Of a stretch of 64,000 bases of DNA, positions 36,593-43,845 are shown piece after piece. Each line of letters begins with the position of its first letter. Positions within the stretch are counted from its first letter, which is position 1. The notes below the pieces were generated by a model. It was not told the origin of the DNA, did no database searches, and saw only the letters and a list, made by a program, of their open reading frames with translations. The stretch lies in assembly GCA_945890645.1 (NCBI GenBank), contig CAMDCV010000021.1, forward strand, positions 1 to 64,000. Reading direction: 5' to 3'. The translations under genes and the position numbers were made by a program. The stretch comes from Akkermansia muciniphila (GTDB taxonomy: Bacteria > Verrucomicrobiota > Verrucomicrobiia > Verrucomicrobiales > Akkermansiaceae).

Positions 36593-38443
36593 TTACCCCA
36601 CCTCAAACAACCTCGCCTCCCGTTCTTGCCGGAACTGGTGGGTGTAGAGGGCCTGGTAGTGGCCTTTTTGCGCGAGGAGTTCTTGGTGGGTGCCGCTTTC
36701 GAGGATGCGGCCTTTTTCGATGACTAGGATGCGGTCGGCGGTGCGGATGGTGGAGAGCCTATGCGCGATGACGAAGCTGATGCGGCCGTGGAAGATCGCT
36801 TTTAAGCCTTGCTGGATCAGTTGTTCGGTCTCGGTGTCGATGGAGGAGGTTGCCTCGTCCATGATGAAAATCCGTGGGTTCGCGAGTAGCGCGCGGGCGA
36901 AGGAGACGAGTTGCTTTTGGCCGGTGGAGAGGCGGTTACCACCCTCGCCGACATCGGTATCGTAGCCGTTTTCTAGGGCTCGGATGAAGCCATCGGCATT
37001 GACGCTGCGGGCGGCAATTTCGATTTCCTCATCGGTGGCATCGAGCCTGCCGTAGCGGATGTTTTCTCTCACCGATCCACTGAAGAGGTGCGGACCTTGC
37101 AGGACGATGCCGAGGTTAGCCTGATACCAGGCCAGTCCACGTTCGCGCAGGTCAATGCCGTTGACGAGGATGCTGCCGCCGGTGGGTTCGTAGAAGCGGG
37201 CGGCGAGGTTGACAATGGTGCTCTTGCCGCCGCCACTGGCGCCGACGAGGGCGATGGTTTGGCCGGCTTGCACGGTGAGATTGAAATCCTTGAGCACGGG
37301 TTCGCCATCGGTGTAGGCGAAATCGACGTGGCGGAATTCGAGAGTCGCTATACCGGCGGGATGACCATCGGGGGCGAGGTCGGTGGAGCGGTCGGGCTTG
37401 TCCCATTGTTGCAATTTTGCTACTACTTCCTCGCTGTCGCTGATGCCGGGCACGGTGGCGAGCAGACTGAGCACGCGTTCCCCCGCTGCCTGCGCGCCTT
37501 GCATTTGCACGAGAACCTGGGCGATCTGATTGATCGGATTGAAGAACTGGCCAGCGTAGAAAATGAACGCCACTAGCGTGCCGAGCGAAAGGCTGCCATC
37601 GATCACACCCGCGCCACCGCGCCACAGGGCGATGCCTGCGGCCAGGCTGCCGAGGGTGAGCACGATGGGAATATACACCGCGGATTGCAGGGCATTCTGG
37701 ATCGAGACGCCATACATCTGTGAGGATATTCCTTGGAACTCGCTCAGGTTGTCTCGCTCACGTACTAGAGTTTTAGTAGTTCGCAGTCCTTGCAGTGCTT
37801 CGGCGAAGGATGCGGTGATCATCGAATTGAACTTGCGGGTGTCACGCGAGCTGAGCAGCAGCTTTTTCTGAAAAATCGCACTGATCCAAATGAGCGGCGG
37901 CACCACGGATAGCACCAGCAACCCGAGCAGCGGATGCAGTACGATCAGAATGATGGCGATCATGATCACGAGGCACACCGCCCACACCAGATCGAGACTG
38001 CCCCACGCGATGATGCGCGCGAGCTTGTCGCAATCCGATGTCAGTCGCGAAATCAACCAGCCTGTCGGGCGGTGATCGAAGTAGGCGAACTCCAGCTCCT
38101 GGATGCGCTTGAAACATTCTTCGCGAATGTCATGGCTCATGTTGTTCGAAAGTCCGCCTGCGGAGTTGATGAAAACCCACACGCTGATGACCAGCGAGAT
38201 GATGAGAACTCCGTACACCGCGATGTGCGGCAAAAGACTTACCGCGTTTCCGGCTTTCACCACATCGTCCACCGCCCAGCGGGTGACGAGCGCGAAGCTG
38301 GCATCCGCGATCGCGATGAGCACCGCGGAAATCGCGAGGCGTATGACGAGGTGCTTGTAGGGCAGCGTGTGCCGAAACACGCGCGCCCACAAACTCAGAT
38401 CGAGCTTGTCGCTGAAAACATCTTCTTGTGGTTCATCTTTCAT
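36593..38443 (-). CDS. ABC exporter half-transporter, canonical Walker B subunit
   Basis: 616 aa: six-helix membrane domain (about 30-330) plus nucleotide-binding domain. Walker A is GASGGGKST (about 403-411), signature LSTGQKQLVSFARAL (about 503), Walker B IFIMDEATSSID (about 524) with the catalytic Glu, and H-loop FVIAHRLST. The signature has T where LSGGQ has G. The start overlaps the end of the upstream ABC gene (ATGA, 38440-38443), so both subunits are made from one mRNA and almost certainly form a heterodimer. Such exporters move lipids, drugs or peptides outward; the substrate cannot be told here. Confidence 0.92.
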   Translation of the reverse strand: MKDEPQEDVFSDKLDLSLWARVFRHTLPYKHLVIRLAISAVLIAIADASFALVTRWAVDDVVKAGNAVSLLPHIAVYGVLIISLVISVWVFINSAGGLSNNMSHDIREECFKRIQELEFAYFDHRPTGWLISRLTSDCDKLARIIAWGSLDLVWAVCLVIMIAIILIVLHPLLGLLVLSVVPPLIWISAIFQKKLLLSSRDTRKFNSMITASFAEALQGLRTTKTLVRERDNLSEFQGISSQMYGVSIQNALQSAVYIPIVLTLGSLAAGIALWRGGAGVIDGSLSLGTLVAFIFYAGQFFNPINQIAQVLVQMQGAQAAGERVLSLLATVPGISDSEEVVAKLQQWDKPDRSTDLAPDGHPAGIATLEFRHVDFAYTDGEPVLKDFNLTVQAGQTIALVGASGGGKSTIVNLAARFYEPTGGSILVNGIDLRERGLAWYQANLGIVLQGPHLFSGSVRENIRYGRLDATDEEIEIAARSVNADGFIRALENGYDTDVGEGGNRLSTGQKQLVSFARALLANPRIFIMDEATSSIDTETEQLIQQGLKAIFHGRISFVIAHRLSTIRTADRILVIEKGRILESGTHQELLAQKGHYQALYTHQFRQEREARLFEVG

Positions 38444-40317
38444 GGGGCGGCTTCGGCTAACAGTTCATTCTCCAGCGCGTTCTGGATCGTCCATAGGCGG
38501 CGGTAGAGGCCGTCTTGTGCGGAAAGTTCGGCGTGGGTGCCGTGTTGGATGATGCGGCCCTTTTCGAGCACGATCACTTTATCGGCATGAGCCAAGGTGG
38601 ATAGGCGGTGGGCGATGACCAGCGTGGTGCGTCGGCCATGGCGACGGCGCAGGGCTTCGAGGATGGTCGATTCTGTTTCCGCATCGACCGCGCTTAGGGC
38701 ATCGTCGAGCAGCAGCACCGGCGTATCCTGCAGCAATGCTCTAGCTAGGGCCACGCGCTGACGCTGACCACCGGAAAGTGTCACGCCGCGCTCGCCGACG
38801 AGAGTGGAGTATCCGGCGGGGAAGCCGTTGATGGTGTCGTGAATGTCGGCGAGGTGCGCGGCTTCGCGGAGTTCCTCGTTCGCAGCGGCACTGCGTCCGA
38901 GGCGGATGTTTTCGCCGATGGTTTTCGAGAACAGGAACGGCTCCTGCATGACGACGCTGAATTGCGAGCGCACCCATTGCCGATCCAGATCACTCAGTTC
39001 ATGGCCATCGAATTTGATCGAGCCTCCTGAGTAATCGTAAAGCCGCAGCAACAAGTGCATCATCGTGGATTTCCCAGCACCGGAGGGCCCGAGGATCGCG
39101 AGTGTCTCGCCCGGTTCGACTGTGAAGGAAATGCCATTGAGCGCGGCGTTCTCCTCGGTGTATCCGAAAACAAGATCGCTGACCTCGATTTTTCCCTGGG
39201 CGGGAGAGGGAGGCGTGGCAGGGTGTAGCGGCGCACTATCCTCGGGCTCGGATAAAATTTCGCCCATGCGGTTCAGGGCGACCACGGATTTTCCGAGATC
39301 GGTGAGCGTGCGGCCCATCTGCCTGACCGGCCACAGCAGCATGTTTAGGAACATGAGGAAGGCAAACAGGGTGCCGAGAGTGAGAGTGCCTTGGGAAATG
39401 AAATACGCGCCGGTGAAAAGCACGATGGCTTGCTGCATGAGCACGATGAGATCCGAGGTGGACCAATACCATGACATCAGGCGCAATAGCTTCAGGCTGC
39501 GGTCGCGGTAGAGCTTGTTCGGTGCGGCGAATTTCGCGATTTCGAAATCCTGCCTCGCAAACGCGCGGACCACACGCAGACCCGTTAGATTTTCCTGAAC
39601 CACCCGCGTGACTTGGCCTTCCGACTCCGCGACTTCGGCAAAGAGGTGCTTCACCTTGCCGATGTAAACATAGCCAAAGACGATGATGGGGCCCACCAAA
39701 GCGAAGGAAACGAGAGTCATCCGGCCATCTAACAGAATCATGATTGGCAGAGCGGTGAGCACCAGCAACACGGCATTGCTGACATCCACGACCTGCGCGG
39801 CGAGGGCGAGACGCAGCGTTTCCACATCGGAGGTGCAGCGTTGGATCAGGTCGCCAGTTTCCGCGCGGTCGTGGTAGCGGGCGGGCAGGCGTTGCAAATG
39901 ATCATAGAGCCGATCTTTGAGCCTTCGTGCGATTCCATCCGATGCCTCGGCGGCGAAGCGACCTTTCAAATAGCTGAATCCACCCGCGACGACCGTGAGA
40001 GAAAGCATCAACAGCGCCGGAAACCACAAGCGCTCTTTGACGAAATCCGCGCCGCCCATCAGGGCTATGATGTGTGTGGTGATGGGGCTATCATTTGGCG
40101 GCTGCGAAGAAGCGGACTGAAGTCCGCGCTCCATGGACTTTTGCGAGAGCGCGAAATCAATCGTCGCGCTGGCGATGAGCGGCGTCAGGTAATTGATCGC
40201 AGTGAAAACAAACAACGCCGCGATGGCCCACGCGTACTTGCCGCGGAAGCCACGCATCTGCTGCCAGAGCAGCGCGAGTGGTGCTATTTTTGTTTCAGTT
40301 GTTTGGCGTGTGGCCAT
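38440..40317 (-). CDS. ABC exporter half-transporter, subunit with degenerate Walker B
   Basis: 625 aa, first gene of the exporter operon. Membrane domain (about 25-330), then Walker A GPSGAGKST (about 409-417), a perfect signature LSGGQRQRVALARAL (about 512) and Walker B VLLLDDALSAVD (about 532-543), where Asp replaces the catalytic Glu. This is the usual mark of the degenerate site in heterodimeric exporters (BmrC or TM287 type), and the partner's altered LSTGQ completes the same site. The first outer loop contains SMERGLQSASSQP, encoded by a copy of the REP-like element (40112-40136), an insertion in frame. Confidence 0.92.
   Translation of the reverse strand: MATRQTTETKIAPLALLWQQMRGFRGKYAWAIAALFVFTAINYLTPLIASATIDFALSQKSMERGLQSASSQPPNDSPITTHIIALMGGADFVKERLWFPALLMLSLTVVAGGFSYLKGRFAAEASDGIARRLKDRLYDHLQRLPARYHDRAETGDLIQRCTSDVETLRLALAAQVVDVSNAVLLVLTALPIMILLDGRMTLVSFALVGPIIVFGYVYIGKVKHLFAEVAESEGQVTRVVQENLTGLRVVRAFARQDFEIAKFAAPNKLYRDRSLKLLRLMSWYWSTSDLIVLMQQAIVLFTGAYFISQGTLTLGTLFAFLMFLNMLLWPVRQMGRTLTDLGKSVVALNRMGEILSEPEDSAPLHPATPPSPAQGKIEVSDLVFGYTEENAALNGISFTVEPGETLAILGPSGAGKSTMMHLLLRLYDYSGGSIKFDGHELSDLDRQWVRSQFSVVMQEPFLFSKTIGENIRLGRSAAANEELREAAHLADIHDTINGFPAGYSTLVGERGVTLSGGQRQRVALARALLQDTPVLLLDDALSAVDAETESTILEALRRRHGRRTTLVIAHRLSTLAHADKVIVLEKGRIIQHGTHAELSAQDGLYRRLWTIQNALENELLAEAAP
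40112..40136 (-). repeat. REP-like element, single arm inside the ABC gene
   Basis: These 25 bases match 2094-2118 exactly on the opposite strand (core GCGGACTGAAGTCCGC). They are read in frame in the first extracytoplasmic loop of the ABC subunit. No second arm is seen nearby. The host gene is uninterrupted, so the element behaves as a tolerated in-frame insertion. Confidence 0.65.
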
Positions 40318-40781
40318 GGAAGTGATTCGGTTGAGTAGGAAAAAGAAGAAGCCCGCGGCGGTGGCGGGCGGCTACTTCAACTCGTATCGAATCAGCAGCC
40401 CGCGTTTCGTTTGGGGGCTGGCTGAGTGTGGTTCAAACCATCAGACAGCTCCCTCCCCTGGAATCCAGGAGACACGGTAGAAGTTGAGTGGCATTGCTTT
40501 CATGATGTTAGAGCGGGTGGTGACGCAGGAGGAGTTACCTTCCCGACTTAAATCAGGCAAGAAAATTTCTGTGAATTTTTGGGAACCACACGGAATGGGA
40601 CACTGATCCATTGTAGAGTCAGGGTCATCACGCTAGGAATTGGCTCCCGATGGTTCGGGGCGATGCAGGTGATTTGTGGCCAGTTTTTGACAGAATTTCA
40701 GAATTTTCAGAATTTCAGAAATGGCTGATGTTGATGTGATGTGAACTTGGATCTATGGGGGAAGATGTTTCTCTGCCATAG
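40318..40781. other. Leader of the ABC operon and neighbouring intergenic DNA
   Basis: 464 bp without a convincing gene. On the minus strand, before the ABC start, there is a 20-codon frame (MKAMPLNFYRVSWIPGEGAV, from 40503) followed by the G/C-rich hairpin at 40351-40369. On the plus strand, 40567-40586 (TTCTGTGAATTTTTGGGAAC) resembles the ECF promoter element at 13.0/13.6 kb but no plus-strand gene follows within 1 kb. At about 40688-40720 the unit TTTCAGAA is repeated four times with slight variation. None of these is strong enough to call alone. Confidence 0.4.
40351..40369 (-). terminator. G/C-rich hairpin with T-rich tail in the ABC leader
   Basis: Read on the minus strand: GCCCGC, a 7-base loop, GCGGGC, then TTCTTCTTTTT, only about 35 bp before the ABC start at 40317. 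A second GCGGGC copy (40398-40403) lies upstream and could pair with the first arm instead, giving two exclusive structures as in attenuators. This is a structural reading by eye. Confidence 0.4.
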
Positions 40782-41489
40782 TTAGCGCGCGAGTTTGCAG
40801 GTATCGCTCTTGGGATCGTGGATGCCGATGACGCGGAACATTTCCGCCGCCATGTGGGCGTGGCCAAGGCCGTTCGGGTGGATCGCGTCGCTGAACCAGG
40901 TGCGGTTTTCGGCACCTTGTTTTTGCTCTGAAAACATTTTGTAGTGATCGACCAGCATCACATCGTGCTCGGTGGCGAGTTGTCGGACAGCCTCAATGAA
41001 GGGTGGGAGTTTTTTCGCGTGGCCGTGCTCGGTGAAGACGGTGTTGGTGGCATGAAGAATGACGATGGCTCCGGACTGCTTGGCCTTGGTGATCATTTCG
41101 GCCATTTCCTTCTTGTGTTGCTCCAAAGGAACGCGGGCGCAGTCGTTCATGCCGAGGTTGAGGGAAACCACATCGGGCTTGAAACGCAGCACGCGCCAAT
41201 CGTAGTCGGCCAGCAGCCCCGTGCTGATCTCGCCCGAGACACCCGTGTTGATGATGATGTCACGAAAGCGCAACATCTCCCCCCGCACTCGCTCGGCAAG
41301 GTGCTCGGGATACGAGCGGGCGCCCATGGTGAACCAAGCACCATGGGTGATGGAGTCGCCTGTGATCACCCAGGTCAGGGCGGATTCCTTGTTCTGGATT
41401 TTCGCCAGCAGGGCTTCCTTGTCTTTGGCACCGGTTTGTCCGAAAAGCAGAGTGGGGATCAGCAGCAGTAGAGTCAGTAGTTTCAACAT
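40782..41489 (-). CDS. Secreted SGNH/GDSL hydrolase
   Basis: 235 aa with a signal peptide (MLKLLTLLLLIPTLLFGQ). Block I is VITGDSITHG (Ser46 as nucleophile), block II an N-T-G-V-S-G segment, block III LGMNDCA (Asn oxyanion residue), and block V DAIHPNGLGH (Asp and His of the triad, about 204-207). This is a full catalytic set for an SGNH esterase, probably acting on acetylated carbohydrates or lipids outside the cytoplasm. It stands alone between the ABC operon and the toxin-antitoxin pair. Confidence 0.9.
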   Translation of the reverse strand: MLKLLTLLLLIPTLLFGQTGAKDKEALLAKIQNKESALTWVITGDSITHGAWFTMGARSYPEHLAERVRGEMLRFRDIIINTGVSGEISTGLLADYDWRVLRFKPDVVSLNLGMNDCARVPLEQHKKEMAEMITKAKQSGAIVILHATNTVFTEHGHAKKLPPFIEAVRQLATEHDVMLVDHYKMFSEQKQGAENRTWFSDAIHPNGLGHAHMAAEMFRVIGIHDPKSDTCKLAR

Positions 41490-41636
41490 GCTCTGATGTT
41501 AAAAAATGCAAGGCATTGGTCAAGCATTAGGAGAAAATGAACTCTTAACCACACGGCAATTTTCAAAGCAAGCTCCAGCAGAATATGCACGGGCATGTAT
41601 CGCCTGAGTTGCTTGAATTTACCTTGACTTAAATGG

Positions 41637-41649
41637 GATACATTGTATC
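41637..41649. promoter_or_regulatory. Palindromic operator-like site before the toxin-antitoxin pair
   Basis: GATACATTGTATC is a palindrome apart from its central base and ends 8 bp before the toxin start (41658). TTGAAT (41613) or TTGACT (41624) upstream could be a -35 element. Autoregulation through such a site by the HigA-type antitoxin is usual for this family. Confidence 0.45.
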
Positions 41650-41657
41650 TCTTTTTT

Positions 41658-41999
41658 GTGACGTTGACTTTTATCGAAACTCCTGTGTTTTCTCGTCAAC
41701 TCGCTGAATTTGTGGACGATGAAGAATTTCGTGCATTTCAAAACGAATTGCTGCATCACCCAGAACTAGGCGATTTGATTGTTGGATGCAGAGGACTTCG
41801 CAAAGCACGCATGGCGCTCGCCAGTCGGGGGAAAAGTGGCGGAGCGCGCGTCATTTATCTTTACCTTCCCGAACATCGCGTCGTTTACCTTTTCCTGCTC
41901 TTTCGAAAATCAGACACTGCCAATCTAACCAAAGCACAACAAAACCAACTCGGCTTTCTTGCCGAGCAAATCAAGTCGTATTATGCGCAAAAAAAATAA
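41658..41999 (+). CDS. RelE/HigB-type toxin
   Basis: 113 aa. GTG 41658 gives MTLTFIETPVFSRQ, the usual N-terminus of HigB2-like toxins; an in-frame TTG at 41643 lies inside the operator-like palindrome. Diagnostic parts are F-x-E/D-T-P-x-F, DLIVGCRGLRKARMA, the GGARVIYLYLP strand pair and a final helix LGFLAEQIKSYY. These toxins cleave mRNA at the ribosome. The antitoxin start overlaps the toxin 3' end by 17 bp, toxin first, as in HigBA systems. GC is lower than in the surroundings. Confidence 0.87.
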   Translation: MTLTFIETPVFSRQLAEFVDDEEFRAFQNELLHHPELGDLIVGCRGLRKARMALASRGKSGGARVIYLYLPEHRVVYLFLLFRKSDTANLTKAQQNQLGFLAEQIKSYYAQKK

Positions 42000-42312
42000 A
42001 ATTCCTGAGTTCCATTTTGACGAGCTCCTCACCAGCATGCAGCAAGGTGTCGATCACGCAGCGGGCAAAATAACGGCTCGCACGCACCAGATGAGTGCAC
42101 ACATAGCGGTTTTTTCTAGCAGTGAAATCGCAGCGATTCGCAAGCGCATGAATGTCAGTCAAGCAGTCTTTGCAGACTTGTTGAACGTGCCGAAAGCTAC
42201 GGCAGTGTCCTGGGAGCGCGGATTACGTTCGCCATCGGGTGCCGCAGTTCGGTTATTGCAAATCGCCAAAAATCGACCGAATGCTTTACTGGAAACAGTC
42301 GCGCAGGTTTGA
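41983..42312 (+). CDS. HigA-type XRE antitoxin
   Basis: 109 aa from ATG 41983 (MRKKNKIPEFHFDELL), which overlaps the toxin's last codons. The N-terminal half binds the toxin (DELLTSMQQGVDHAAGK is typical), and the C-terminal half is a Cro/C1 helix-turn-helix (IRKRMNVSQAVFADLLNVPK then A-V-S-W-E-R-G). It should neutralise the upstream toxin and repress the operon through the palindrome at 41637-41649. Confidence 0.88.
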   Translation: MRKKNKIPEFHFDELLTSMQQGVDHAAGKITARTHQMSAHIAVFSSSEIAAIRKRMNVSQAVFADLLNVPKATAVSWERGLRSPSGAAVRLLQIAKNRPNALLETVAQV

Positions 42313-42398
42313 TTGCGTTTCTCTCCAGATAAGCATAATAGTTCCGCGAGAGAATAGCGTCTATTTTACATCAAACAATCACTGAACCAATCACCACC

Positions 42399-43160
42399 AT
42401 GGTCATGCCTGAGGAAATCGCTGCCAACGATGTCGGAATGAATCGTGGTCTCGTCGTCTCGGATCTGCATTTGTTTTCCCGCCGGTCCGATGGTGCAGAG
42501 CTGTGGGAGCGGATCGACGACGTGCGTGGCGATGCGGAGATCTTGGTGTTAAACGGGGATACCTTCGATTTTCGCTGGAGCCATTTTGCCGATGAATCGA
42601 AGGCCACGGCGGCGGCATTGGAATGGGTGGAGCAATTGATCCATGACGGACGCTGGAAGCAGGTCCACTACATTTTAGGCAATCATGATTGTCTGAGCGA
42701 ATTCGTCAAAGAATTGCGCGTGCTTGCCTCGGAGCGGGAGACCTTGGTTTGTCACGAGCTCCATCTGCAATTGGGCAGGTGTCTGTTTCTTCACGGCGAC
42801 TGCGTGAACCGTAGAATGAGTCTGGAGGAGCTGAAACGTTATCGTGCCCAGTGGAGCAAGGACAGTCCACGCGGTAATTTCAGCAAGGCTTTGTATGACG
42901 GCGTTGATGCATTGGGAGTTTCGAAGATGTTCCATCAACTCTATTTCCCGAAAGAGCGTACTATCGCGCGGTTGGCGCATCATCTGAGTTTGGTGTTACC
43001 GGATTGGCGCGAGATTTTGGATCATTGCTATTTCGGCCACACGCATCAGCCCTTTTCCGGACACGAGCACGGTGGAGTGGCGTTTCACAATACCGGCTCG
43101 GGAATCCGCGGCATGGGATTCCAACCTCTTTCATTCCAAGCGAACCTTGATCCGTCATGA
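42399..43160 (+). CDS. Calcineurin-like metallophosphoesterase (LpxH-like fold)
   Basis: 253 aa. Metal-binding motifs of the family are complete: VVSDLHL (D-x-H), LNGDTFDF (G-D), LGNHD (G-N-H-D), LHGD, and CYFGHTHQP (G-H-x-H). The order and length are close to UDP-2,3-diacylglucosamine hydrolase LpxH and its relatives, but substrate assignment needs more than motifs. A second start at 42438 (MNRGLVVSDLHL) is at least as plausible. It overlaps the next gene, a CDP-alcohol phosphatidyltransferase, by 4 bp (ATGA), so both may act on phospholipid or lipid-linked head groups. Confidence 0.85.
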   Translation: MVMPEEIAANDVGMNRGLVVSDLHLFSRRSDGAELWERIDDVRGDAEILVLNGDTFDFRWSHFADESKATAAALEWVEQLIHDGRWKQVHYILGNHDCLSEFVKELRVLASERETLVCHELHLQLGRCLFLHGDCVNRRMSLEELKRYRAQWSKDSPRGNFSKALYDGVDALGVSKMFHQLYFPKERTIARLAHHLSLVLPDWREILDHCYFGHTHQPFSGHEHGGVAFHNTGSGIRGMGFQPLSFQANLDPS

Positions 43161-43792
43161 ACGAAGAATCCCCTGCTCCGGTGGACTCCGGAAAACGCCA
43201 CATCAACTGCTACTCGGGCGGTGAAGGTGGCTTCATGGATTGGAATCAAAACTTGCGCGGGCGCATGCTCGAGCCGCTTCTCATTAAGATGGCGGGTGTT
43301 GGCATGAGAGGTAGTCACGTGACCTTTCTCTCGATGCTTGCGGGGCTGCTCTATTGTCCGTTTTTTTTGATGGATCAAAAAGTGGCGGCATTTGTTATGT
43401 TACTGCTTCATGTATTGCTCGATGGCTTGGACGGGCCACTTGCGAGATTCCGCGGCCAGGCATCGGATCGAGGGTCGTTCACCGATACGATGGCGGACCA
43501 GGTGGTGGTCACCGCGACCGCTCTCACCATGATGCATACGGGTGCCGCCTCCGCATGGGCCGGTGGGAGCTATGTGTTTCTTTACGCGATCGTCGTCGCA
43601 TTCGCATTCGCGAGGAACGCGATGGCGGCGCCTTATTTGTGGCTGTTCCGTCCACGATTTATTGTATTTATCTGGTTCGCGGTCGATGCCTATATTTACC
43701 CTGGGAGTCTTGATGTGGTGTTATGGATTTCCAGCGGTTTGCTTGGTCTGAAATGTTTGACTGGCTTCGTGAAAATTAGAAACCGGATTTGA
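43157..43792 (+). CDS. CDP-alcohol phosphatidyltransferase
   Basis: 211 aa integral membrane enzyme with about five helices. The family signature D-G-x2-A-R-x8-G-x3-D-x3-D is complete (D92 G93, A96 R97, G106, D110, D114), within LDGPLARFRGQASDR. It joins a CDP-activated lipid head to an alcohol (for example glycerol phosphate or inositol phosphate); the alcohol cannot be told from sequence. The 20-residue soluble N-terminus is longer than usual. Coupled by a 4-bp overlap to the phosphoesterase upstream. Confidence 0.9.
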   Translation: MNEESPAPVDSGKRHINCYSGGEGGFMDWNQNLRGRMLEPLLIKMAGVGMRGSHVTFLSMLAGLLYCPFFLMDQKVAAFVMLLLHVLLDGLDGPLARFRGQASDRGSFTDTMADQVVVTATALTMMHTGAASAWAGGSYVFLYAIVVAFAFARNAMAAPYLWLFRPRFIVFIWFAVDAYIYPGSLDVVLWISSGLLGLKCLTGFVKIRNRI

Positions 43793-43845
43793 AACGAAGC
43801 AGCTTTTCCTTAGCTCCAATGCGCTCGCTTTGATTCGTCAGATTT

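Noticed and set aside
41507-41608. 33-codon plus-strand frame (MQGIGQALGENELLTTRQFS...) before the toxin gene
   Set aside because: No start signal, no recognisable motif, and it ends before the operator-like palindrome; a chance open frame in AT-rich DNA is enough to explain it.
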